From NCBI RefSeq assembly GCF_016862435.1, contig NZ_BOMY01000037.1:1-64000 (forward strand): 64,000 nt of DNA. The letters are read 5' to 3'. Position 1 is the stretch's first letter, and each line of letters begins with the position of its first letter. The DNA is from Paractinoplanes tereljensis (GTDB lineage: Bacteria > Actinomycetota > Actinomycetes > Mycobacteriales > Micromonosporaceae). Both the position numbers and the translations under genes were made by a program. Below are positions 26,801 through 33,949 of the stretch, piece by piece. Below the pieces are notes generated by a model, which ran no database searches, had not been told where the DNA came from, and saw nothing but the letters and a program-made list of their open reading frames with translations.

Positions 26801-27380
26801 CGCTGCCGAAGCTGGCGACGGCCATCCGTTCCACCCGGTCGAAGGCGGCGGTCAGCGCGGCGGCGTCGAAGCAGGCCTGCAGGCCGATGCCGCCACCCCC
26901 GCCGGTCGCCTTGACCATCACCGGATAGCCGATCCGCTCGGCGGCGGCGAGGGCTTCGTCCAGCCCGGACAGCAGCCCGGTCCCCTCGATCATCGGCACT
27001 CCGGCGGCCGACGCCAACTCCCGCGCGGTGTGCTTGGCGCCGAACGCGGCCAGCTGAGCCGGGGTCGGCCCGGCGAAGATCAGCCCGGCCTCCTCGACCG
27101 CGGTGGCGAACCCGGCGTCCTCGGAGAGGAAGCCGTAACCCGGGTGCACGGCACCGGCGCCGGTGGACAGCGCCGCGTCGAGCACCCGGTCGACGAGCAG
27201 GTAGCTCTCCCGGGCCGGGGCCGGGCCGAGCCGGACCGCCACGTCCGCCATCGAGACGTGCGGGGCGGCCCGGTCGGCGTCGGAGTACACGGCCACCGTC
27301 TTGAGGCCCATCCGCGAGGCGGTGCGGATGATCCGGCCGGCGATCTCGCCGCGGTTGGCGACGAGCAGGGTGTCGAACAT
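23895..27380 (-). CDS. Biotin-dependent urea/guanidine carboxylase
   Basis: 1161 residues. Domains in order: biotin carboxylase with ATP-grasp (VANRGEIAGRIIRTA, GYPVMVKATGGGGGIGLQ, FLEVNARLQVEHPVTE), carboxyltransferase halves of the AHS2/AHS1 type (about 470-1000, including SWDDPATREAIARYM and TWTPENAVGIGGAYLC), and a C-terminal biotinyl domain with Lys1123 in LEAMKLE. It carboxylates urea to allophanate or guanidine to carboxyguanidine. The two DUF1989 proteins in the operon favour guanidine. The residues that separate the two activities cannot be assigned confidently here. Confidence 0.93.
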   Translation of the reverse strand: MFDTLLVANRGEIAGRIIRTASRMGLKTVAVYSDADRAAPHVSMADVAVRLGPAPARESYLLVDRVLDAALSTGAGAVHPGYGFLSEDAGFATAVEEAGLIFAGPTPAQLAAFGAKHTARELASAAGVPMIEGTGLLSGLDEALAAAERIGYPVMVKATGGGGGIGLQACFDAAALTAAFDRVERMAVASFGSGGVFLERYIQQARHVEVQVFGDGAGRVVVLGDRDCSLQRRNQKVIEEAPAPGLPALIREQLHSSAAALCSSVSYRSAGTVEFVYDAISERASFLEVNARLQVEHPVTEAIYGIDLVEWMLRLAQGDTDMLASVPSASGAAVEARVYAEDPTQNHRPSAGLITQASFPPDVRVDGWVSAGTEVSTAYDPMLAKVIVSAPTRSLAFQALREALSATRIDGIETNLGLLRAAASHPGVLDATHSTATLADVHDEEPRIVVERAGTMTTVQDWPGRTGLWEVGVPPSGPMDDLSFRLGNEALGNPVGAPGLECTVDGPALRFTAPTTICVTGAAVPVTVDGVRVPRWEPVSVPAGAVLDVGKATDGGLRAYVLFAGGLDVPLYLGSASTFTLGQFGGHGGRALRVGDVLRTFKSAAIRGPVPVEQRPVIRRDWQIRVTEGPHAAPEFFLRSDIDEFYAAEWTVHFNSARTGVRLVGPKPRWARTDGGEAGLHPSNIHDTPYSVGAIDFTGDVPILLGPDGPSLGGFVCPATVITAERWKLGQLSPGDTVRFVPVSDLDFTPLISAVDDGILARGEDVTYRRSGDDNLLIEYGPMTLDLGLRMRAHALMDRLRAEGLAGVVDLTPGIRSLQVHVDPSRLPVRKILGLVRELENEMPRDLEVPSRIVHLPLSWDDPATREAIARYMAGVRDDAPWCPWNIEFIRRVNGLDSVEDVYRTVHDASYLVLGLGDVYLGAPVATPLDPRHRLVTTKYNPARTWTPENAVGIGGAYLCIYGMEGPGGYQFVGRTVQVWSRWKTQPWLLNHFDRIQWYPVGAEELLDLRADVAAGRHRPRIDEGTFRLAEHEAFLAENAASIADFRARQSAAFGQERADWAAAGEFDPRPEPPAPPAAAEVTVPEGGVLVEAPFVSSVWRIDVRPGDRVEAGQPLLALEAMKLETVVTAPRAGLVADILVSPGTQVAPGNPLVVLAGRTL

Positions 27381-27395
27381 GAGAGCGGCCTTTCT

Positions 27396-27995
27396 TTACT
27401 GCGTCACGACCATGCGGACCGGCGTGGGATCGAAGCCGTTGCACGGGTTGTTGATCTGCGGGCAGTTCGAGACCAGGACGAGGACGTCCATCTCGGCCCG
27501 CAGCGACACGGTCAGGCCGGGCGCCGAGATTCCGTCGACGATGCCGAGGCTGCCGTCCGGGTCGACCGGCACGTTCATGTACCAGTTGATGTTGCTGACC
27601 AGGTCGCGTTTGCCCAGACCCCAGCGACTGCCCTCGATGAGGAAGTTCTCCACGCAGGCGTGCTGGTGCTTGGTGTGGTGGCCGTACCGCAGGGTGTTTG
27701 ATTCCCGGCTGCACGCACCGCCGACCGTGTCGTGCCGGCCGACCTCGTCGGCGATGACGGTCATCAGCGGCCGGCCCTCGCTGGAACGCAGCACGCTGCC
27801 GGTGGTCAGGAAGATGTTGCCCTGCGCGGCGATGGTGTCCGGCGCCGAGTAGCGCTCGCTGGTGTCGTCGGCGTTGTAGAGCAGGCAGTCGACCGCCTGG
27901 TTGCCCTTCAGGTCCTCGATGGTCAGCACCTGCCCGCGCCGGATGACTGCCGACCAGGGCGCCCGCGCCTCCACGATCACGTCGAGCACACTCAT
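27396..27995 (-). CDS. DUF1989 protein, candidate carboxyguanidine deiminase subunit
   Basis: 199 residues of the urea-carboxylase-associated (UAAP/DUF1989) family: DLKGNQAVDCLLYNADDTSERYSA, DTVGGACSRESNTLRYG, the His-rich HHTKHQHACVENF and the C-terminal VLVLVSNCPQINNPCNG. Two proteins of this family form carboxyguanidine deiminase in guanidine-using bacteria and convert carboxyguanidine to allophanate. The Cys and His clusters could bind a metal. Start overlaps the upstream paralogue (ATGA), and 15 bases separate it from the carboxylase gene. Confidence 0.87.
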   Translation of the reverse strand: MSVLDVIVEARAPWSAVIRRGQVLTIEDLKGNQAVDCLLYNADDTSERYSAPDTIAAQGNIFLTTGSVLRSSEGRPLMTVIADEVGRHDTVGGACSRESNTLRYGHHTKHQHACVENFLIEGSRWGLGKRDLVSNINWYMNVPVDPDGSLGIVDGISAPGLTVSLRAEMDVLVLVSNCPQINNPCNGFDPTPVRMVVTQ

Positions 27996-28789
27996 GCGAG
28001 CCCCCGGGCGGTCAGGTAGTCGGCGGTGTTGAGGAAGGCCCGTTCGCCTTCCGGCGACCGCGACCAAAGGTCGTCGGTGGGCGCGGTCGGCGTTCCGGTC
28101 CATGCTTTTAGGCGTACGGCGGAGCAGGTGTACGCCGGCCGCGGATCGAGCGGGTGCGGCACGTTGGCGAGCAGTACCGTCACCGGCATCTCGGCCAGCA
28201 GCTCCACGGTCGCCCCCGGTCCGGCCGAGCCGAGCCAGGTGAACCCGCCGTCGTCGCCAACCCGGAGGCCCTGGAAGAACGAGATGCTCGGCGGCAGGTC
28301 CCGGCGGGTCAGCCCGTGCTTGGCGGCGGCCACCGTGAACAGCTCCCGCCCGGCCGGCGTCGGCCCCTGCGGGCTGCCGTCGCCGTATCGCTCGGTGTTG
28401 CTCAGCAGCGTCGACGTGCCGCAGAAGGTGTCCGACCGGTCCGCCGCCCCGGCGGTCACCGAGGCGAGCACCCGCCCCTGATCGGACAGCAGCAGGTGCC
28501 CCGCGCCGACGTAGGCCTGCCAGAGCACCTTCACGGTGTCGGCGACGTTGAGCCGCTCCCACGGTTCGTCGGCGTTGAACAGCAGCACCGAGACGCAGGC
28601 GTCGCCGTACACATCGGTCAGTTGCAGTGTGGAACCGCGAGCGAGCCGCTTGCTGGCGTAACCGCCGCCCGGGATGGTCTCGGCCCAGGTGAGCCCGTCA
28701 CCGGCTGGAAGTGTTGGCATGCATTCGACGACGGTGCCGCCCTGGGCGCGGGCGTGCGCCCGCGCCCCGGCGGTGGTGGCGGTGCTCAC
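27992..28789 (-). CDS. DUF1989 protein, second candidate carboxyguanidine deiminase subunit
   Basis: 265 residues from GTG 28789, which overlaps the permease stop (GTGA). Same family as its neighbour: GSTLQLTDVYGDACVSVLLFNADEPWERLNVADT, FCGTSTLLSNTERYG and a C-terminal extension of about 40 residues (WSRSPEGERAFLNTADYL) absent from the partner. The tandem pair of unequal DUF1989 proteins matches the heteromeric deiminase described in guanidine degradation operons. Which subunit carries the active site cannot be told from sequence alone. Confidence 0.87.
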   Translation of the reverse strand: MSTATTAGARAHARAQGGTVVECMPTLPAGDGLTWAETIPGGGYASKRLARGSTLQLTDVYGDACVSVLLFNADEPWERLNVADTVKVLWQAYVGAGHLLLSDQGRVLASVTAGAADRSDTFCGTSTLLSNTERYGDGSPQGPTPAGRELFTVAAAKHGLTRRDLPPSISFFQGLRVGDDGGFTWLGSAGPGATVELLAEMPVTVLLANVPHPLDPRPAYTCSAVRLKAWTGTPTAPTDDLWSRSPEGERAFLNTADYLTARGLA

Positions 28790-30357
28790 GCGGTCTCTGC
28801 TTCCGCGACGGCCGGCGCCGGCAGCGTGATGTGCAGCGACATCGCCCGGGTGCGGTAGCGCAGGAACGCCAGGCCACCGGCGAGCAGCGCGCCGCCGACG
28901 AACAGCAGCGAGAAGTAGTGCAGGTACCAGTGCGCGCCGGCCGGGTCGTACACCTCGGGCCGGGGCCAGCCGAGGTTGAAGATCATGCCGATGCCGTAGA
29001 CCACGGCCAGCACGTTGACGACGATCCCGAACTTCCCGAGCGAGAACAGCTTCCCGCCGCGCTCGGTGGCGGCCGCCTCCTCGTTGTCCGGCCAGCCCTT
29101 CAGCCGGCGGTACAGCAGCGGGACGGTGACCAGGGCGTAGGCGATGTAGAGCATCACGATGCAGACGCTGGTGATCGCGGTGAACAGGGCGGGCTGGCCG
29201 ATGTTCACGAGCAGCACCCCGGCCGCGCCGACCCCGACCACGATGGCCGGCAGGACCGGGGCACCGGTGCGCGGCGACACCTTGCGGAGCGCGGCCGAGA
29301 ACGGCAGCACGTCGTCGCGGGCCATCGAGAAGACCATCCGACTGCCGGCGGTCTGGATGGCCAGGGTGCAGACCGCGATGGCGATGGCCACGTCGATCAG
29401 CAGGATCCGGCCGCCGGTCTCGCCGAGCCGGCTGGTCAGCACGTAGGGCAGGCCCTCGGTGGCCAGCCGGCCGTCGGTCAGGCTGGGCGCGGCCATCAGG
29501 GCGGCGATCAGCATCAGGCCGCCGCCGATCCCGGCCGCGGCGAGCGCCCGCAGGATCGTGCGCGGGGCGGTGTGCCGGGGATCGCGGGTCTCCTCGCTGA
29601 GCTCGCCGGCCGAGTCGAAACCGACCACCACGTACGCCGCCATCAGCGCCGAGACCAGGAACGGGCCGACGTAGCCGAGCCCGGTGCCGGTGCCGCCGGT
29701 GTCGAAGACGACGCCCGGCCCGCGCTCGGCGTGAGTGAGCAGCAGGACGACCACGGCGGCCACGCCGATGATCTCCAGGGTGACGCCGATGCTGTTGACG
29801 ATCGACATCAGCCGGACGCCGATCACGTTGATCACGGTGGTGATCGCGATCAGCACCGAGCCGAGGATGACCGCGTTGGTGGCGCCGGTGGTCGAGGTGA
29901 GCGCCGGGTCGCCGCCGACGAGCTGGAAGCCGGACCAGATCGACGGGAGCACCACCTGCAGCGCGATCGCGGCCGCGGCGACCGTGGCGATCTGCGCGAT
30001 GATCATGACCCAGCCCGCGAACCAGCCGACCGTGGCGTTGGCGAGCCGCCGCGACCACTGGTAGATGCAGCCGGAGATCGGGTAGCGGGCGGCCAGCTGG
30101 GCGAAGTTGAGGGCGACCATGAACTGGCCGGCGAAGACCAGCGGCCAGGTCCAGAAGAAGGCCGGGCCGCCGAACGAGAAGCCGAAGGCGAACAGCTGAA
30201 AGACCGTGGTGAGGATGGAGACGAAGGAGAAACCGGCGGCGAACGACGCGTAGCTGCCGATGCTGCGATGCAGCTGCGGCTCGTATCCGAACCCGCGCAG
30301 ATCGGCGGAGTCGGCATCACTCTTCAAAGGCACTGGCGGAGCAGAGGTTGGGGACAC
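28786..30357 (-). CDS. APC-superfamily amino acid/guanidine permease
   Basis: 523 residues from GTG 30357, which is preceded by GAGGAGG with 5-base spacing. An upstream in-frame start would place the ribosome site inside the gene. About twelve membrane helices are visible, with the APC signature near the N-terminus (YEPQLHRSIGSYASFAAGFSFVSI) and FDSAGELSEETRDPRHTAPRTIL in the middle. It is the first gene of the carboxylase operon and is the likely importer of the nitrogen compound. The family usually carries amino acids, and guanidine or a derivative as substrate is inference from the operon. Confidence 0.87.
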   Translation of the reverse strand: MSPTSAPPVPLKSDADSADLRGFGYEPQLHRSIGSYASFAAGFSFVSILTTVFQLFAFGFSFGGPAFFWTWPLVFAGQFMVALNFAQLAARYPISGCIYQWSRRLANATVGWFAGWVMIIAQIATVAAAAIALQVVLPSIWSGFQLVGGDPALTSTTGATNAVILGSVLIAITTVINVIGVRLMSIVNSIGVTLEIIGVAAVVVLLLTHAERGPGVVFDTGGTGTGLGYVGPFLVSALMAAYVVVGFDSAGELSEETRDPRHTAPRTILRALAAAGIGGGLMLIAALMAAPSLTDGRLATEGLPYVLTSRLGETGGRILLIDVAIAIAVCTLAIQTAGSRMVFSMARDDVLPFSAALRKVSPRTGAPVLPAIVVGVGAAGVLLVNIGQPALFTAITSVCIVMLYIAYALVTVPLLYRRLKGWPDNEEAAATERGGKLFSLGKFGIVVNVLAVVYGIGMIFNLGWPRPEVYDPAGAHWYLHYFSLLFVGGALLAGGLAFLRYRTRAMSLHITLPAPAVAEAETA

Positions 30358-30378
30358 GACCGCCTCCTCAGGGTCAAT

Positions 30379-30396
30379 ATCTGTCAGTTGACAGAT
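30379..30396. promoter_or_regulatory. TetR-type operator between permease operon and tetR
   Basis: ATCTGTCA-GT-TGACAGAT is a perfect 8+8 inverted repeat with a two-base spacer, centrally placed between the divergent permease (start 30357) and TetR genes. It overlaps a TTGACA at 30388-30393 that could serve as a -35 element for the TetR gene. It is the obvious binding site for the divergent TetR regulator. Confidence 0.75.
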
Positions 30397-30496
30397 TTCC
30401 GGTGACGAGGGCGGCAGCGGTTTCCCGGCCGTAAAGCTTGGGTTGCCGGATGTATCGGCGGCGTTACGCCGCGCGGGCCGTGGCACCATTCAGGTC

Positions 30497-31093
30497 GTGA
30501 GTTCCCCGACCTCCGCCGCCCCGGTCGGCCGGCCCCGCTCCGGCGCCCGGCGGCTGCCGTCGGCCACCGCCCGCGAGGAGATCCTGGACGCCGCGGCCGA
30601 GCTGTTCGCCTCGCGCGGGTACGCCGCGACCTCGACCCGGCTGATCGCCGAACGGGTCGGCATCCGGCAGGCGTCGCTGTACTACCACTTCGACAACAAG
30701 GAACAGATCCTCGCCGAGCTGCTCGAGGCGACCGTGCGGCCGTCGCTGACCTTCGCCGACTCACTGGCCGGCCTGGCCCCGGCGGCCGCGCTGCACACCC
30801 TGATCCGGTACGACGTCGGCGTCCTGCTCGGCGCCCCCTGGAACATCGGCATCCTGTACGCGTTGCCGGAGACCGCGTCCGAGCCGTTCGCCCAGTTCCG
30901 GCACGAGCGCGAGGCACTGCGCGCGGTCTACCGGTCGCTGACCGCCGCGGCCGGCGGCTCCGAGATCACCGGCGAGCTCGTCTTCGGCCTGGTGGAGAGC
31001 GTCATCGGCATGCGCCGCGACCTCGCCACTCTCCCGCCCGCCGACACCCTGCAGGACGCGGTCGCCAGCGCTGCCCTGCGCCTTCTGGGCTGA
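30497..31093 (+). CDS. TetR-family regulator of the carboxylase operon
   Basis: 198 residues from GTG 30497. A TTG at 30443 in the same frame is an alternative start. N-terminal HTH: AREEILDAAAELFASRGYAATSTRLIAERVGIRQASLYYHF, followed by NKEQILAELLEATV. The C-terminal ligand domain has PWNIGILYALPETASEPFAQFR. It is transcribed away from the permease/carboxylase operon with a perfect palindrome between them, so autoregulation and repression of that operon are the likely roles. The effector is presumably the imported compound or a product. Confidence 0.9.
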   Translation: MSSPTSAAPVGRPRSGARRLPSATAREEILDAAAELFASRGYAATSTRLIAERVGIRQASLYYHFDNKEQILAELLEATVRPSLTFADSLAGLAPAAALHTLIRYDVGVLLGAPWNIGILYALPETASEPFAQFRHEREALRAVYRSLTAAAGGSEITGELVFGLVESVIGMRRDLATLPPADTLQDAVASAALRLLG

Positions 31094-31149
31094 GCCGACA
31101 CCGACCGGAAACACGACGGCCCTTTCCCCGTGATCAAAGCCGTGTCAGG

Positions 31150-31161
31150 ATTGGATCCAAT
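31150..31161. promoter_or_regulatory. VanR-like operator, copy 1 (exact palindrome)
   Basis: ATTGGATCCAAT, embedded in the 14-bp palindrome GATTGGATCCAATC (31149-31162), lies 36 bases upstream of the Rieske oxygenase start. Same sequence as copy 4 at 40458. Probable binding site of the GntR/FCD regulator at 37667-38353. Confidence 0.8.
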
Positions 31162-31197
31162 CTTGGCTGGATCGGATGCCGACGATGGGGAGGCCGC

Positions 31198-32493
31198 GTG
31201 CTCAAGCGCGAGGAGGACGAACGGGTCACCCGCAGCGGGCCCGGCACGCCGCTCGGCAAGCTGATGCGCGCGTACTGGCAGCCGGCCGCGCTGGTCTCCG
31301 AGCTGGCCCCGGACCGGCAGGTCAAGCCGGTCCGCCTGCTCGGCGAGGACCTGGTGCTGTTCCGCCAGCCGGACGGCGGCTGGGCCCTGGTCGGGCGGTT
31401 CTGCGCGCACCGCGGGGTCGACCTGGCCTTCGCCCGGCACGAGGACGGCGGACTGCGCTGCCTCTACCACGGCTGGCTCTACGGGCCGGACGGCCGCTGC
31501 ACCGAACAACCGGCCGAGCCGGCGCACAGCCGCTTCGCCGAGAAGGTGCGCATCCCCAGTTACCCCTGCGTGGAACGCAACGGCATCGTGTTCGCCTACC
31601 TCGGCGAGGGCGACCCGCCCCCGCTGCCCGGCTACGACGCGCTCGAGGCCCCCGACGAGTACACCTTCGCCTTCAAGGGCCTCTGGGAGTGCAACTGGCT
31701 GCAGGGCCTGGAGGGCGGCATCGACCCGAGCCACGTGTCCTTCCTGCACCGGTTCATCGACGAAGATCCCCGCGAGGTGTACGGCCAGCAGTTCAGCGAG
31801 ATCGTCGAGGGCACCGGGCAGAAGCTGTCCAAGCTGGTCGGCGACGCGTTCCGGCCGGACATCGAGGTCGAGGACACCGAGTACGGCCTGCGGGTGTACG
31901 CGCTGCGGCAGCTCACCGAGGAGATCCGGCACGTGCGGATCACCAACCTGGTGTTCCCCAACGCGTTCGTGGTGCCGTTCGGCAACGACAAGGTCTTCAT
32001 CCAGTGGCACGTGCCGGTCGACGACGAGAACCACTACTGGTACATGATCTTCTACGACTTCGCCGAGCAGACCGACAAGGAGACGCTGCTGGCGCAGCGC
32101 CTGTCCGAGGTCAGCCTGCCGGATTACCGGCCGCTGCGGAATCGGGCCAACAACTGGGGGTACGACCCGGCCGAGCAGCGCGATCTGACGTACACCGGGA
32201 TGGGTCTGGACATCAACGTCCACGACCAGTGGGCGGTCGAGAGCATGGGCCGCATCCAGGACCGCACCACCGAACGGCTGGGCGTCTCGGACCGGGCGGT
32301 GACCGCCAACCGGCGCAAGCTGCTGCGCGCGATCGACGCGCACGCGGCCGGTGGCCCGCTGCCGGCGCACGGCGCCGGGCTGACCGGCCCGCTCGCGGTG
32401 GACACCATCGCGCCGACCGCCGACTGGGAGGCGACCTGGCGTCGTCGCGAGTCCGAGCGCCGGTCGAAGTCGCCGTGGGCATCCCGTGCCTAG
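31198..32493 (+). CDS. Rieske non-heme iron oxygenase (phthalate-dioxygenase-like)
   Basis: 431 residues from GTG 31198. The Rieske [2Fe-2S] centre is Cys69-X-His71 and Cys88-X2-His91 (FCAHRG, CLYHGW). The mononuclear iron site is Asp176-His179-His184 in GGIDPSHVSFLH, with a downstream acidic ligand expected in the region near LDINVHDQ. The overall pattern matches phthalate 4,5-dioxygenase/O-demethylase-type oxygenase subunits. It could hydroxylate a ring or remove a methyl group. No reductase or ferredoxin gene is nearby. First gene of a GntR-controlled unit that overlaps the following ligase gene by 8 bases. Confidence 0.9.
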   Translation: MLKREEDERVTRSGPGTPLGKLMRAYWQPAALVSELAPDRQVKPVRLLGEDLVLFRQPDGGWALVGRFCAHRGVDLAFARHEDGGLRCLYHGWLYGPDGRCTEQPAEPAHSRFAEKVRIPSYPCVERNGIVFAYLGEGDPPPLPGYDALEAPDEYTFAFKGLWECNWLQGLEGGIDPSHVSFLHRFIDEDPREVYGQQFSEIVEGTGQKLSKLVGDAFRPDIEVEDTEYGLRVYALRQLTEEIRHVRITNLVFPNAFVVPFGNDKVFIQWHVPVDDENHYWYMIFYDFAEQTDKETLLAQRLSEVSLPDYRPLRNRANNWGYDPAEQRDLTYTGMGLDINVHDQWAVESMGRIQDRTTERLGVSDRAVTANRRKLLRAIDAHAAGGPLPAHGAGLTGPLAVDTIAPTADWEATWRRRESERRSKSPWASRA

Positions 32494-33940
32494 CGTCGAC
32501 GAACGCCCGGTGGCCGAGGGCGGCGGCGGCTGGGACGCCCGGCCGATGCTGGCCGCCGAGCGTGGCGGTTTCATCGACCGGCACGACCTGTGGACCCAGG
32601 CCCAATATGCCGCCGCGGCCCAGGCTCGCCGGGTGATCGACGAGCTCGGCCTGGAGCTGGTCCGGTTCTCCTTCGCCGACCAGCACGGTGTGCTGCACGG
32701 CAAGACGCTGACCCGGGCCGCGGTGCCGGCCGCGTTCCGTTCCGGGGTGACCGCGCCCAGCTCGCTGCTGCTCAAGGACTCCTCCGGCCGGTCGGCCCTG
32801 CCGGTCTTCACCGCCGACGCGGCCAAGGGGTTCGCCGGTGCCGGGGACGTGGTGCTGGTGCCCGACCCGACCACGTTCCGGGTGCTGCCGTGGGCTTCCA
32901 AGACCGGCTGGGTGCTGTGCGACCTGCGGTTCCCGGACGGGTCGGCGGTGCCGTACTGCACCCGGAGCCTGCTGCGCGGGCAGCTCGACCGGCTCGCCGA
33001 CGCCGGCTACGACCTGACCGTCGGCGTCGAGCTGGAGTTCCACGTCTTCCGGGGCGAGGAGGCCGCGGTCAGCCGCGGCAGCCAGCTGCTGCACGAGGAG
33101 GGTCTGGACCGGGTCGATGATCTGGTCCAGCTGCTGCAGCGTGGCCTGCAGCGACTCGACCTGCCGCTGCGCTCGATCGAGCTGGAGTTCGGCCCGAGTC
33201 AACTGGAGATCACCCTGTCGGCGACCGGGGCCGCAGCCGCCGCCGATCACGTGACGCTCACCCGGTCGGCGATCCGGCAGCTGTGTCAACGGGCCGGTTA
33301 CCACGCCACGTTCATGTCCCGCCCGGCCGGCACGGCGACCGCGTCCACCGGCTGGCACCTGCACCAGTCTTTGCTGGAGAGGGAGACCGGGCGGGCGGCC
33401 TTCGACCCGGGGCCGGACGAAGAGCTGATGTCCAGCACGGCCCGGCACTGGCTGGGCGGGCTGCTCGCGCACGCGCCGGCGGCGGCCGCGTTCACCACCC
33501 CGACGGTCAACGGCTACAAGCGGTACCTGCCGTTCTCGCTCGCGCCGGACCGGGTGCTGTGGGGCGCCGACAACAAGGGCGCGATGGTCCGGGTGGTCGG
33601 CGGTGGCTCGGACACCGGCGCGCGGCTGGAGAACCGGTCCGGCGAGCCGGCCGCCAACCCGTACCTCTATATCGCCTCGCAAATCGTGAGCGGCCTGGAC
33701 GGACTCGCCCGCGGCACCGATCCGGGGCCGCCGACCGAGAACCCGTACGCGGCCGAGGCGACCCTGCTCCCCCGCTCCCTGGGCGAGGCGGTCACCGCTT
33801 TGGCGCAGGATCCGGCATTCGCCGACGCGCTCGGCCCCGACGTCGTCGACTGGTACAGCCGGATCAAACGCGACGAGTTCGCCCGCTACCTGGCGCACGT
33901 CTCCGATTGGGAGCAGCGCGAATACTTCGACCTGTTCTGA
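32486..33940 (+). CDS. Glutamine-synthetase-like gamma-glutamyl ligase
   Basis: 484 residues from GTG 32486. GS-fold motifs: beta-grasp N-terminus (ELVRFSFADQHGVLHGKTL), catalytic VGVELEFHVF with the metal-binding Glu residues, LEFGPSQLEIT, STGWHLHQSL (the HxH region) and NGYKRYLPFSLAPDRVLWGADNK. Length and loops differ from housekeeping GlnA, as in GS-like enzymes that attach glutamate to amines (for example in isopropylamine or aniline breakdown). Between an oxygenase and an aldehyde dehydrogenase it probably activates an amine substrate as a gamma-glutamylamide. The amine is unknown. Confidence 0.87.
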   Translation: MPSVDERPVAEGGGGWDARPMLAAERGGFIDRHDLWTQAQYAAAAQARRVIDELGLELVRFSFADQHGVLHGKTLTRAAVPAAFRSGVTAPSSLLLKDSSGRSALPVFTADAAKGFAGAGDVVLVPDPTTFRVLPWASKTGWVLCDLRFPDGSAVPYCTRSLLRGQLDRLADAGYDLTVGVELEFHVFRGEEAAVSRGSQLLHEEGLDRVDDLVQLLQRGLQRLDLPLRSIELEFGPSQLEITLSATGAAAAADHVTLTRSAIRQLCQRAGYHATFMSRPAGTATASTGWHLHQSLLERETGRAAFDPGPDEELMSSTARHWLGGLLAHAPAAAAFTTPTVNGYKRYLPFSLAPDRVLWGADNKGAMVRVVGGGSDTGARLENRSGEPAANPYLYIASQIVSGLDGLARGTDPGPPTENPYAAEATLLPRSLGEAVTALAQDPAFADALGPDVVDWYSRIKRDEFARYLAHVSDWEQREYFDLF

Positions 33941-33949
33941 GAGGACACC

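Noticed and set aside
27996..28562. Second long frame over the DUF1989 genes
   Set aside because: The two DUF1989 proteins occupy clear adjacent frames with GTGA and ATGA overlaps. The other frames lack family motifs.
30398..30496. Possible guanidine (ykkC-type) riboswitch before the carboxylase operon
   Set aside because: The leader of the permease operon is only a few tens of bases and holds a TetR-type palindrome. I saw no conserved riboswitch core, although a covariance search was not possible.
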